DNA of 5,410 nt from Gammaproteobacteria bacterium (GTDB lineage: Bacteria > Pseudomonadota > Gammaproteobacteria > UBA9214): the NCBI GenBank assembly GCA_029864225.1, contig JAOTTU010000133.1:1-5410 (forward strand). The letters run 5' to 3'. Of the stretch, positions 1 to 5,410 are shown one piece after another; positions within the stretch are counted from its first letter, which is position 1, and each line of letters opens with the position of its first letter. Position numbers and translations under genes: made by a program. The notes below the pieces were generated by a model. The model did not search any database and was not told where the DNA came from. It worked only from the letters and a program-made list of their open reading frames with translations.

Positions 1-14
1 GAGTACGCCGAGAA
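1..14 (+). repeat. Dispersed repeat, 3' end of a fourth copy cut by the window edge
   Basis: GAGTACGCCGAGAA matches the end of copy B (227-240) at 13 of 14 positions and is followed by a similar AT-rich tail. The rest of the copy would lie left of the window. Confidence 0.55.
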
Positions 15-30
15 ATAAACCTGAAAAAAC

Positions 31-60
31 TCACCGCAAAGACGCAAAGGACGCAAAGAA
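31..60 (+). repeat. Dispersed 30-nt repeat, copy A (CGCAAAG triplet)
   Basis: The copy starts TCACCG and continues as three consecutive units of about 9 nt: CGCAAAGA, CGCAAAGGA, CGCAAAGAA. It matches the inverted copy at 439-468 at 23 of 30 positions. Similar CACCGCARAGACGC sequences are scattered between genes in many gammaproteobacterial genomes (recalled, not searched). Function is unknown. Confidence 0.8.
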
Positions 61-70
61 TACATTATTG

Positions 71-90
71 TAAAAACCCCGATCCGGGGT
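71..90 (-). terminator. Probable intrinsic terminator, minus strand
   Basis: Read on the minus strand, ACCCCG - GAT - CGGGGT forms a perfect 6-bp GC-rich stem with a 3-nt loop, followed at once by a T run (TTTTT counting the last paired base) and then ACAATAAT. The orientation matches the five-gene block. It lies about 490 nt past the dctM stop with no gene between, so it is the best visible candidate for ending that transcript. The T run is short, so efficiency is uncertain. Confidence 0.55.
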
Positions 91-150
91 ACGACAAATG
101 TACTGGTGCTAGAATTAGAATGCCCCCTTTTTTCAAATACTCACCTCACG

Positions 151-178
151 ACTGCAGGGATGCAGTAGGTAGAGTACC
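151..178. repeat. Two small adjacent hairpins
   Basis: ACTGCA (151-156) - GGGA - TGCAGT (161-166) is a perfect 6-bp stem. GGTA (168-171) - GAG - TACC (175-178) follows two bases later. They sit just before copy B and may be part of a larger composite repeat; no second copy is in the window. Confidence 0.45.
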
Positions 179-210
179 AAAAGTAGGCGCTTTAGGCGAC
201 GCATGGAGCA

Positions 211-240
211 GTTACCGAGAGACGCAGAGGACGCCGAGAA
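211..240 (+). repeat. Dispersed 30-nt repeat, copy B
   Basis: Same element and orientation as copy A, with G replacing A at several places. Its core AGAGACGCAGAGGACGC at 218-234 is an exact 17-nt match, inverted, to 445-461. The flank after the core (GCCGAGAAAATAA) resembles positions 7-18 at the window's left edge. Confidence 0.8.
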
Positions 241-266
241 AATAATTTCAGATACAATCAAGATTG

Positions 267-293
267 CCACGGAATCCACGGAAGGACACGGAA
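267..293 (+). repeat. CCACGGAA triplet repeat
   Basis: Three near-identical units follow one another: CCACGGAA at 267-274, CCACGGAA at 276-283 and ACACGGAA at 286-293, a spacing of 9-10 nt. The design (three short purine-ending units, then an A-rich tail) parallels the CGCAAAG element nearby although the unit sequence differs. Confidence 0.75.
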
Positions 294-325
294 AGATAAA
301 ATACATAAAACGTGAATATGTGCAG

Positions 326-352
326 TAGTGTAGGAGCGCCTTGCAGGCGCGA
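326..352 (+). repeat. REP-like hairpin with GTAGGAG lead
   Basis: TAGTGTAGGAG (326-336) runs into the stem GCGCCT (336-341) - TGC - AGGCGC (345-350). The same 11-nt lead recurs exactly at 477-487 ahead of another hairpin. The layout, a conserved GTAGGAG head plus a GC-rich palindrome, is that of REP-type elements. No T run follows on either strand, so it is not an intrinsic terminator. Confidence 0.65.
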
Positions 353-383
353 TCGGCTGTTTACCCTCACCTGTAAGCCGCCT

Positions 384-406
384 CGGTGCACACAACGAAC
401 CCTACT
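384..406 (-). repeat. Possible GTAGGG-type dispersed repeat
   Basis: On the minus strand the sequence reads AGTAGGGTTCGTTGTGTGCACC. It resembles the GTAGGGTGCGTT...GCGCACC repeats seen between genes in many proteobacteria and has the same GTAGG head as its neighbours. Only one copy is in the window, so the call rests on recall. Confidence 0.4.
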
Positions 407-438
407 CGTCTTTGAAATAATTTTTGATTTTTCTTTTT

Positions 439-468
439 AACTCCGCGTCCTCTGCGTCTCTGTGGTGA
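439..468 (-). repeat. Dispersed 30-nt repeat, inverted copy C
   Basis: The reverse complement begins TCACCACAGAGACGC and aligns with copies A and B, but lies in the opposite orientation. Paired with copy B it gives a 17-nt perfect inverted repeat (218-234 with 445-461) separated by about 210 nt. Confidence 0.8.
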
Positions 469-476
469 ATATCTTT

Positions 477-523
477 TAGTGTAGGAGTGATGGTGTTGGG
501 CACGCTGCGCTTTGCCCAACCTG
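477..523 (+). repeat. REP-like hairpin GTTGGGCA/TGCCCAAC with GTAGGAG lead
   Basis: The lead TAGTGTAGGAG (477-487) is followed by a perfect 8-bp stem, GTTGGGCA at 495-502 with TGCCCAAC at 513-520, around a CGCTGCGCTT loop. It starts about 60 nt past the dctM stop and, being a palindrome, would fold at the 3' end of the operon mRNA. It lacks a T run on the minus strand, so a role in mRNA stability is more likely than termination. Confidence 0.65.
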
Positions 524-581
524 CATGTCTGCGTTAATAGTGCAAATACAAACGGAGCGTCCTTTTTCGCAATCCTACTGG

Positions 582-1844
582 CTAGCCTCGCCACCACAGC
601 GAGATGGCCGGGATATAGGTCACCAGCCCCAGCCAGATCAGCATCAGGACCAGGAACGGAAGTGCGGCCCTGAACAGGGACAGTACCGGGCGGCCGAAGC
701 GCTGGCTGGCGATGAACAGGTTGATACCGACCGGTGGTGTGCTGTAGCCGATCTCGAGATTTGCCAGGAAGATGATGCCGAGGTGAATGGGATCCACGCC
801 GTAGCGCAGGGCGATTGGCAGTATCAGCGGGACCACCACGACGGTGGCCGAGAAAATGTCCATCATGGCACCGACGGCCAGCAGGAAGATATTCAACAGC
901 AGCAGGAACTGCAGCTGGCTGTCCACGTGCTCCTGCATCCAGTCAAGAATTATCATCGGCACCTGCGCATCGATGAGCAGGTTGGTGAGTCCCATGGCGA
1001 CACTGAGGATGACCAGAATGCTGCCGACCAGCACTGTGGTATCGCTGAGTATGGGTAACATGTGTTTGCCCGGGTGGATCTCGCGGTGAATGACGATCTC
1101 GAGGACGAGCACATAGACGGCGGTACAGGCCGAGGCCTCGGTGATGGTGAGGAAGCCGCCGAAGATCCCGATGATGACTCCGATGGGTAACAGGATGTCC
1201 CAGAAGCCCTCGCGCACGGCCCGGCCAAGATTGATCCAGGAGAACTTATGACGCGGGACCGAGGTCTTGGCGCCGACGTAGAGGCAGAACACGCCGAGGA
1301 TCAACATCAACAGGATGCCGGGGACGATGCCGGACAGGAACAGCTCGTCGATGCTGACACCGGCGACAATACCGTAGAGCAGGATCGCGATGCTGGGCGG
1401 GAACAACAGCCCCAGGGAGCCCGAAGTGGTCAGCAGTCCCAGGTTGTGGCGTTCGCTGTAGCCGGCGTGCAGCAGCATCGGGAACATCAGTCCGCCCAGT
1501 GCCAGGATGGTGACCCCCGAGGCGCCGGAGAACGCGGTGAAGAACGCGCAGGAGGCGATGGCCACGACCGCCATGCCGCCGGGTAGCCAGCCGACCAGGG
1601 CATTGAACAACTGGATCATACGCTCCGGTGCGCCGCCGGCAGCGAGTACTACGCCGGCAAGGGTGAACAGGGGGATGGCGGCGAGATACGGTGAGGAGGC
1701 CAGTCGGTTGAGTTCGACGATGAGCAGTGCCGGGTCAAGCCCGGCGTTAAAGGTGGCCAGCAGGCTGCCGCCGGCCAGGGCAACGAACAGGGGCAGACCC
1801 AGCAAGGTCAGCACTACCAGAACTGCGATAATCAGGAAGGTCAT
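582..1844 (-). CDS. dctM: TRAP transporter large permease subunit (DctM family)
   Basis: This is the large inner-membrane subunit that carries the ligand across the membrane using a sodium gradient. At 420 residues it is near the usual family length (about 425-430). It is very hydrophobic throughout and has the expected inverted-repeat elevator layout. First half: GLPLFVAL (16-23), IPLFTLAGVVLAAGG (57-71), the ion-site loop SGASGVT (106-112, usually SGSSxAT), and LFPPSIAILLYG (147-158). Second half: GGFLTITEAS (229-238), GAMMDIFSATVVVVPLILP (325-343) and IGYSTPPVGINLF (365-377). The GGFLTITE segment has Ile where most members have Pro (TPTE), a small departure. ATG at 1842-1844 overlaps the dctQ stop by 4 nt, with no strong ribosome site of its own. 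It ends with TAG at 582-584 and is the last gene of the block; DctP and DctQ of the same system lie directly upstream. Confidence 0.97.
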   Translation of the reverse strand: MTFLIIAVLVVLTLLGLPLFVALAGGSLLATFNAGLDPALLIVELNRLASSPYLAAIPLFTLAGVVLAAGGAPERMIQLFNALVGWLPGGMAVVAIASCAFFTAFSGASGVTILALGGLMFPMLLHAGYSERHNLGLLTTSGSLGLLFPPSIAILLYGIVAGVSIDELFLSGIVPGILLMLILGVFCLYVGAKTSVPRHKFSWINLGRAVREGFWDILLPIGVIIGIFGGFLTITEASACTAVYVLVLEIVIHREIHPGKHMLPILSDTTVLVGSILVILSVAMGLTNLLIDAQVPMIILDWMQEHVDSQLQFLLLLNIFLLAVGAMMDIFSATVVVVPLILPIALRYGVDPIHLGIIFLANLEIGYSTPPVGINLFIASQRFGRPVLSLFRAALPFLVLMLIWLGLVTYIPAISLWWRG

Positions 1845-2338
1845 GGCGACGGTCTGTCGCTGCGGGGCACAAACAGGCCGGAAAGCAGGAAATTCAGTGC
1901 CAGCAGGCCGAAGCCGAACGGCATGACCAGTGCCAGGATGGATGACCAGCGTTCGTGTTCGGAAACGTATTGCCAGTCGTCATACCAGAAGCGGCCGGCC
2001 GCCCAGGCAAAGATGGCGCACACCACGGCCGAGACCAGGTACAGGGGCGGCCTGAACTTGCGGCAGCGCTCGATGGGCAGGCATGCGGCGATGACGTCGA
2101 GGCGGATGTGTTTGTCATTGTCCACCGCAAGTGCGGCACCAAAGAAGGTGACATAGAGGACCAGGTAGCGCGACAGGATATCGGCTGACGGGATGCTGGA
2201 GTCGAAGAAATTACGCGCCAGTACCTGTCCGAAGATCAGTGCCAGCAACAGCAGCAGTGAGCCGCCGGCAACCACGATTTCCATGCGCAGCAGGGCATGG
2301 CGGAAATTGCAGATCCAGGCGGGTTCAGGGGCCGGCAT
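1841..2338 (-). CDS. dctQ: TRAP transporter small permease subunit (DctQ family)
   Basis: This is the small inner-membrane subunit that partners DctM. The frame is open from 2425, but I place the start at ATG 2336-2338, giving 165 residues. The extra 29 upstream codons lie wholly inside dctP and read like random sequence, while the family's usual short amphipathic lead (NFRHALLRMEIVV) begins just after the chosen Met. ATG at 2282-2284 is possible but would cut into that lead. No clear Shine-Dalgarno precedes either, so translation is probably coupled to dctP, whose end overlaps by 14 nt. Four membrane segments are visible, at about 20-40, 54-72, 98-118 and 132-156. The family hallmark follows TM1: GQVLARNFFDSSIPSADILSRYLV, with FGAALAVDNDKHIRLDV after it, as in other DctQ proteins. 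The stop overlaps the dctM start as ATGA. Product and family are secure; the exact start is less so. Confidence 0.92.
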   Translation of the reverse strand: MPAPEPAWICNFRHALLRMEIVVAGGSLLLLLALIFGQVLARNFFDSSIPSADILSRYLVLYVTFFGAALAVDNDKHIRLDVIAACLPIERCRKFRPPLYLVSAVVCAIFAWAAGRFWYDDWQYVSEHERWSSILALVMPFGFGLLALNFLLSGLFVPRSDRPSP

Positions 2339-3389
2339 CGACGGCTTTGTGCTGCTCTTTGTCAGCTCGGTATTCGGCAAGCCACTGCTGTATGCGGGTA
2401 ATCGTGACTTGCGGAATGTAGCCACTGTCCATCAGGCTTTGCGCTGCCCTGGTACTGATGTCGTTGACCTGTGCCTCATCCAGGTCCTCCGGATTGAGGC
2501 CGAATTTCATCCCCTTGCTGCGCAGGACATCCAGGCTGTCCTGGTTGTCCTTGCGGGTCGCGGCCACGAGTTTCGCGCCTATGGCCTGACCCGTGCTCTT
2601 GAGCAGTTTCTGCAGGTCCTGGGGCAGGTTCTGGTAGAAACGCCGCGACACAACCAGCGAGCCGATGCCATTGGCCATCGGCACGTTGGTGACGTAACTG
2701 GTCTTGGTGAACCATTGCAGCGCAATGGCGCCCAGTGGCGGGCAATAAACGGTGTCGATCAGCCCGGTCGACAGGCTGGTATAGACGTCGATGATCGACA
2801 GCGGGATCGGGGCAATGCCGCTGGCATCAAAAAAGGCCTTGCCTATCGGGTCGCCCTGCCAGTGCCAGATGCGGCGCTCCTTGAGATCGTCGAGGGAGCG
2901 GATCGGTTGCTTCGAGAAAAAATAGATAAAGCCCACCTCCATCCAGCCGAGCATCTCGTAGCCATTGTCCCGGTAGCCCTGCTCGATCTCCTCCATGAAG
3001 CGGTTGCGGACATAATCGATTTCGTCGATGTCGCTGTACAGGAAGGGGAGTTCGAGGGCGCGTGTCGGCGAGTAGATATGCCCGATGCCGTAGCCGGTAA
3101 AGGCGCCGCCATGCAGCTGGCCGAAGCGGATCTTTTTGAGGACATCCGGCTCGTCACCCTGGACGCCGCCCGGATAGATCTTGAATACCAGCCGCCCGTC
3201 ACTGCGCTGCTTCACTTCATCGGCCCACTCCTGCAGCAGGTCTGCCCAGGTAGAGCCGACCGGGGCCAGGGTCGCGAATTTCAGCTCATAGGTCTTTTCG
3301 GCCATGGCTGGCAGGCTGCCAGACAGGACGAGACAACACCCGATGCAGGTGATGATGTGACGTGTCCATTGCGAGTAACTGCGCCTCAA
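2325..3389 (-). CDS. dctP: TRAP transporter periplasmic solute-binding protein (DctP family, TPAT type)
   Basis: This 354-residue protein captures the ligand in the periplasm and hands it to the DctQM permease. The start is TTG at 3387-3389: the only codons between it and an in-frame TGA at 3396-3398 are GTT and CTG, no ATG precedes the signal peptide, and a strong GGAGG sits 10 nt upstream. The leader (MRRSYSQWTRH, then a hydrophobic run) ends in AMA with likely signal peptidase I cleavage after Ala30. The mature chain begins EKTYELKFATLAPVGSTWAD, typical of the family. It continues with the DctP landmarks GRLVFKIYPGG (65-75), ALELPFLY (111-118) and DLKERRIWHWQGDP (168-181). Ordinary DctP proteins have GLKIRVP-like sequence at the last of these, with an Arg binding the ligand carboxylate; here Trp175 takes that place and His176-Trp177 follow. 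The later GLIDTVYCPP also differs from the usual form. The pocket therefore looks aromatic. The ligand is unknown. Confidence 0.95.
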   Translation of the reverse strand: MRRSYSQWTRHIITCIGCCLVLSGSLPAMAEKTYELKFATLAPVGSTWADLLQEWADEVKQRSDGRLVFKIYPGGVQGDEPDVLKKIRFGQLHGGAFTGYGIGHIYSPTRALELPFLYSDIDEIDYVRNRFMEEIEQGYRDNGYEMLGWMEVGFIYFFSKQPIRSLDDLKERRIWHWQGDPIGKAFFDASGIAPIPLSIIDVYTSLSTGLIDTVYCPPLGAIALQWFTKTSYVTNVPMANGIGSLVVSRRFYQNLPQDLQKLLKSTGQAIGAKLVAATRKDNQDSLDVLRSKGMKFGLNPEDLDEAQVNDISTRAAQSLMDSGYIPQVTITRIQQWLAEYRADKEQHKAVDAGP

Positions 3390-4288
3390 AACCAGTCATC
3401 CTCCGATTTGATCAGGATACCGGCGCGCTGCCTGGCTATGGCATTAACTAACGCCAGGTCCGGGTTGAGGTTAACAGGTGACTCCAGGATACGCGTCAGG
3501 TGCTGGTGGAAGGCGTCCCGGTCCAGGCGTTGCCTGGCCAGGTATTCCGCGTAGAGCAGATCGACCAGTAACAGCTGCTCCCGGTTGATTTCGTGGGCAC
3601 GCCTGAAGTGCTGCTCGGCACGCTCGAAGTTGCCGCCGAACATAGGTGACCGGCCGCCGTAGTAGACACCAAAGAACAGGTGGGCCCCGCCATGATAAAA
3701 GGTCTCGTCGAGTTCGAGCACGCGGCGCATGAGAATCGCGGTACTGGAGAGTTCGGCGATCCCGGCGGGATTGTCTCGGTTCAGGTTGACCCAGTTGCCC
3801 AGGCAGGAGGCGCTCCAGAACAGCGCGGGCACGGCCGCCTTCCCGGCCCTGGCGACCGCCGCCTCGAGCTCATTTTCCGGGCTTGCCTCGGGATCCATGG
3901 AGATGCCGGACTGTTCCAGAGCCAGGCGCGCGTGCTCATAGCAGCGCCGATATAGTTGTTTCGCCCGCTCCCTGTCCTCGATCTCGACAAAGCCGTAGGC
4001 ATAACCGTAGAAGCCCTCGGCCGCGTACAGTCGCAGCACCTTGTTTCCCGGGTCCTCGATGAGCATGCCTTCCAGCAGTTTGAGGTTGGCCGGCATGGCG
4101 GCTTTCGCCAGGTCCAGGTCGGTTTCCCGGTTCATGGCGGCAATGCCGCTGTCGAGAATGGTCTGGGTACCGCGAACAACCACGGTGCCCATGGAGCAGG
4201 CGGATAACAGCAGCAATGGTACGAGCGCGCCGCAGAGGCGTTGCAGGCTGTCGTCCAGTATGGGTTGCCGGCCGGATATTGAGGTCAT
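3386..4288 (-). CDS. tatT: TatT-like TPR lipoprotein of a TRAP transporter (TPAT T component)
   Basis: This 300-residue protein fits the TRAP transporter TatT component family, which is unrelated to twin-arginine Tat. A short basic/hydrophobic leader ends in a lipobox, LSAC at 28-31, so Cys31 should be lipidated. The +2 residue is Ser, which favours outer-membrane sorting with the protein facing the periplasm. The mature part is all-helical with TPR-like pairs: residues 60-125 (ANLKLLEGML, GFYGYAYGF, AKQLYRRCYEHARLAL), 150-195 (FWSASCLGNWV) and 198-270, including the family-typical HLFFGVYYGGRSPMFGGNF followed by AEQHFRRAHEIN. The C-terminus reads VNAIARQRAG..., as is usual for the family. 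In Treponema pallidum the TatT trimer docks the periplasmic binding protein and is proposed to help deliver ligand; that role here is inferred from homology and from the adjacent dctP. ATG at 4286-4288 is preceded only by a weak GAGA inside the end of dapE, suggesting coupling. The stop overlaps the dctP start. Confidence 0.9.
   Translation of the reverse strand: MTSISGRQPILDDSLQRLCGALVPLLLLSACSMGTVVVRGTQTILDSGIAAMNRETDLDLAKAAMPANLKLLEGMLIEDPGNKVLRLYAAEGFYGYAYGFVEIEDRERAKQLYRRCYEHARLALEQSGISMDPEASPENELEAAVARAGKAAVPALFWSASCLGNWVNLNRDNPAGIAELSSTAILMRRVLELDETFYHGGAHLFFGVYYGGRSPMFGGNFERAEQHFRRAHEINREQLLLVDLLYAEYLARQRLDRDAFHQHLTRILESPVNLNPDLALVNAIARQRAGILIKSEDDWF
3399..3404 (-). promoter_or_regulatory. 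Strong Shine-Dalgarno deciding the TTG start of dctP
   Basis: On the minus strand GGAGGA lies in the last codons of tatT, 9 nt before TTG at 3387-3389. It is the only strong ribosome-binding site I see inside the block. It supports a TTG start in the absence of any ATG before the signal peptide. It also suggests that the binding protein gets its own initiation, in excess of the membrane subunits, as is common for transporters. Confidence 0.75.
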
Positions 4289-4298
4289 TATGGTTATC

Positions 4299-5410
4299 TC
4301 AATTCAGCAAGTTCCCGAGTATCTTCTCATAAATATTTGAAAGTGTGTCAAGTTCTTCAATATTCACGGTTTCATTGGCCTTATGGATGGTGGCATTCAG
4401 CGGCCCGAGTTCCACCACCTGGGCGCCAGTGGGCGCAATGAAGCGGCCATCCGAGGTACCGCCGTTGGTAGACAACTCCGTCTGGAGGCCGGTGATTTCC
4501 CGGATGGCGGCGCGGCTGGCATCGACCAGGGCACCGGCGGGGGTGAGAAAGGGCTGGCCGGACAACTTCCAGTCGAGGTCGAATTTCAGTCCATGACGGG
4601 ACAGCAATGCCTCGATGCGTGCCTGCAGACCGGCGGCGCTCGACTCGGTCGAGAAGCGCAGATTGAACATGACTTGCAATTCACCCGGGATGACATTCTC
4701 GGTACCGGTCCCGGCCTGGATATTGGAGATCTGGAAGGTGGTCGGCGGGAAGTGCTCATTGCCGCGGTCCCATTCCGTGGCTGCGAGTTCGGCCAGCGCC
4801 GGGGCCGCCGTGTGGATCGGGTTTTCCGCCAGCTGAGGATAGGCTACGTGGCCCTGGTGGCCGTGGACCCGGAGCACGCCGTTGAGCGATCCACGCCGGC
4901 CATTCTTGATGGTATCGCCGACCTGCTGCTGGCTGGAGGGTTCACCGACGAGGCAGTAGTCGATCCGTTCGCCCCGGGCCGCCAGATGCTCCAGTACCTT
5001 GACCGTACCGTGGGTGGCCGGACCTTCTTCATCACTGGTAATGAGGAAGGCAATCGAGCCGCTGTGACCGGTGTGCGCCGCCACGAAGCGTTCGCAGGCC
5101 GTCACCATGGCGGCAATGCTGCCCTTCATGTCGGCCGCGCCCCGACCAAACAGCTGTCCCTCCTGGACCACGGCCTCGAAGGGATCGGTTTGCCAGGCCG
5201 CCCGCGGCCCCGGTGGTACCACGTCGGTGTGACCGGCGAAGACAAACAGGGGTGTGCCCTCACCGCGGCGGGCCCAGAGGTTGTCGACATCCCCGTAGCG
5301 CAGGTGTTCAACCTGGAAGCCGATGGCCTGCAACCGCGCGGCCAGCAGGGTCTGGCAGCCCTGGTCATCGGGGGTGACGGAAGGGCGCTGTATCAGTTCG
5401 CGGGCAAGGT
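4299..5410 (-). CDS. dapE: Succinyl-diaminopimelate desuccinylase DapE (5' end cut by window edge)
   Basis: DapE hydrolyses N-succinyl-L,L-diaminopimelate to L,L-diaminopimelate and succinate in the cytoplasm, a step of the succinylase route to lysine and peptidoglycan diaminopimelate. The frame runs open off the right edge; 369 residues are visible before the TGA at 4299-4301. By comparison with E. coli DapE (375 aa) only about 7 N-terminal residues are missing. The first visible residues (LARELIQRPSVTPDD) match the E. coli N-terminal region. A TTG at 5331-5333 is an internal Leu codon, not the start. Counting the first complete codon as 1, the di-zinc ligands and catalytic residues of this M20 peptidase family are all present: His60 (GHTDVVPP), Asp93 (GAADMKG), the Glu127-Glu128 pair (TSDEE), Glu156 (VGEPSS) and His342 (NATIHK). 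The GGTSDGRFIA segment is also intact. The protein looks full-length and active. It is the first visible gene of the block, ending 10 nt before the lipoprotein gene. Confidence 0.97.
   Translation of the reverse strand, partial: LARELIQRPSVTPDDQGCQTLLAARLQAIGFQVEHLRYGDVDNLWARRGEGTPLFVFAGHTDVVPPGPRAAWQTDPFEAVVQEGQLFGRGAADMKGSIAAMVTACERFVAAHTGHSGSIAFLITSDEEGPATHGTVKVLEHLAARGERIDYCLVGEPSSQQQVGDTIKNGRRGSLNGVLRVHGHQGHVAYPQLAENPIHTAAPALAELAATEWDRGNEHFPPTTFQISNIQAGTGTENVIPGELQVMFNLRFSTESSAAGLQARIEALLSRHGLKFDLDWKLSGQPFLTPAGALVDASRAAIREITGLQTELSTNGGTSDGRFIAPTGAQVVELGPLNATIHKANETVNIEELDTLSNIYEKILGNLLN

Larger units (their letters stand above)
1..581. other. Repeat-rich non-coding region downstream of dctM
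   Basis: I find no convincing gene here. An open frame at 367-597 on the minus strand resembles no family I know; it is made largely of repeat sequence and starts inside dctM. Base composition is clearly more AT-rich than the genes, with A/T runs around 420-437. Nearly all the structured sequence is short repeats or hairpins, listed separately; no tRNA or rRNA is visible. The region looks like an intergenic landing place for dispersed repeats. Confidence 0.8.

Noticed and set aside
336..350. Intrinsic terminator at the GCGCCT/AGGCGC hairpin
   Set aside because: No T run follows the stem on either strand.
31..468. CRISPR array
   Set aside because: The repeats are irregularly spaced, differ between copies, occur in both orientations and have no uniform spacers.
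367..597. Small Arg/Lys-rich open frame on the minus strand after dctM
   Set aside because: It starts inside dctM and is built from repeat elements (copy C and the GTTGGGCA hairpin). No ribosome site or recognisable domain is seen.
525..1058. 177-codon open frame on the plus strand
   Set aside because: It is antisense to dctM. The translation is Gln/Asp/His-rich low-complexity sequence, as expected from the complement of a hydrophobic membrane-protein gene.
2339..2425. Longer dctQ start inside dctP
   Set aside because: The extra 29 residues have no DctQ-like character and lie entirely within the dctP frame; ATG at 2336-2338 gives a normal-length protein.
3325..3389. Lipobox in the DctP leader (cysteines at 15, 18 and 19)
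   Set aside because: No cysteine has a proper L-(A/S)-(G/A) context, the hydrophobic stretch continues past them, and a clear AMA signal peptidase I site follows.
2193..3554. 453-codon open frame on the plus strand
   Set aside because: It lies antisense to the well-supported dctP and spans its junctions with tatT and dctQ. Its translation shows no family motif, and long antisense frames are common in GC-rich genes.

Overview
The window reads as a fragment of a gammaproteobacterial chromosome. The visible part of DapE is very close to the Escherichia coli/Haemophilus type across its whole length. The genes are GC-rich with G/C-ending codons. The non-coding end carries short dispersed repeats of the kind scattered through genomes of free-living Gammaproteobacteria. 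Placement below class level (for example Chromatiales-like sulfur oxidisers) is a guess.

All five genes lie on the minus strand and are read from right to left as one tightly packed unit: dapE (5' end cut by the window edge) - tatT-like lipoprotein - dctP - dctQ - dctM. The gap between dapE and tatT is 10 nt, tatT and dctP overlap by 4 nt (TTGA), dctP and dctQ by about 14 nt, and dctQ and dctM by 4 nt (ATGA). No promoter is visible inside the block, so the start of the transcript must lie to the right of the window, in or before dapE.

The last four genes form a complete TPR-protein-associated TRAP transporter (TPAT). TatT is an outer-membrane-type lipoprotein with TPR-like helices. DctP is a periplasmic solute-binding protein, DctQ the small membrane subunit and DctM the large sodium-coupled permease. 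The best known example is TP0956-TP0958 of Treponema pallidum. The binding protein appears to lack the arginine that clamps carboxylates in ordinary TRAP systems (Trp at that place), so the ligand is probably not a simple C4-dicarboxylate; it is unknown. dapE makes L,L-diaminopimelate for lysine and peptidoglycan and may simply share the transcript.

Positions 1-581, downstream of dctM, contain no convincing gene. They are a patchwork of repeats: three copies plus one cut copy of a 30-nt element built from CGCARAG-like 9-nt units, a related CCACGGAA triplet array, several small hairpins led by GTAGG, and a probable minus-strand intrinsic terminator at 71-90. If that terminator serves the operon, the mRNA has a roughly 490-nt 3' tail able to fold through inverted repeat copies.
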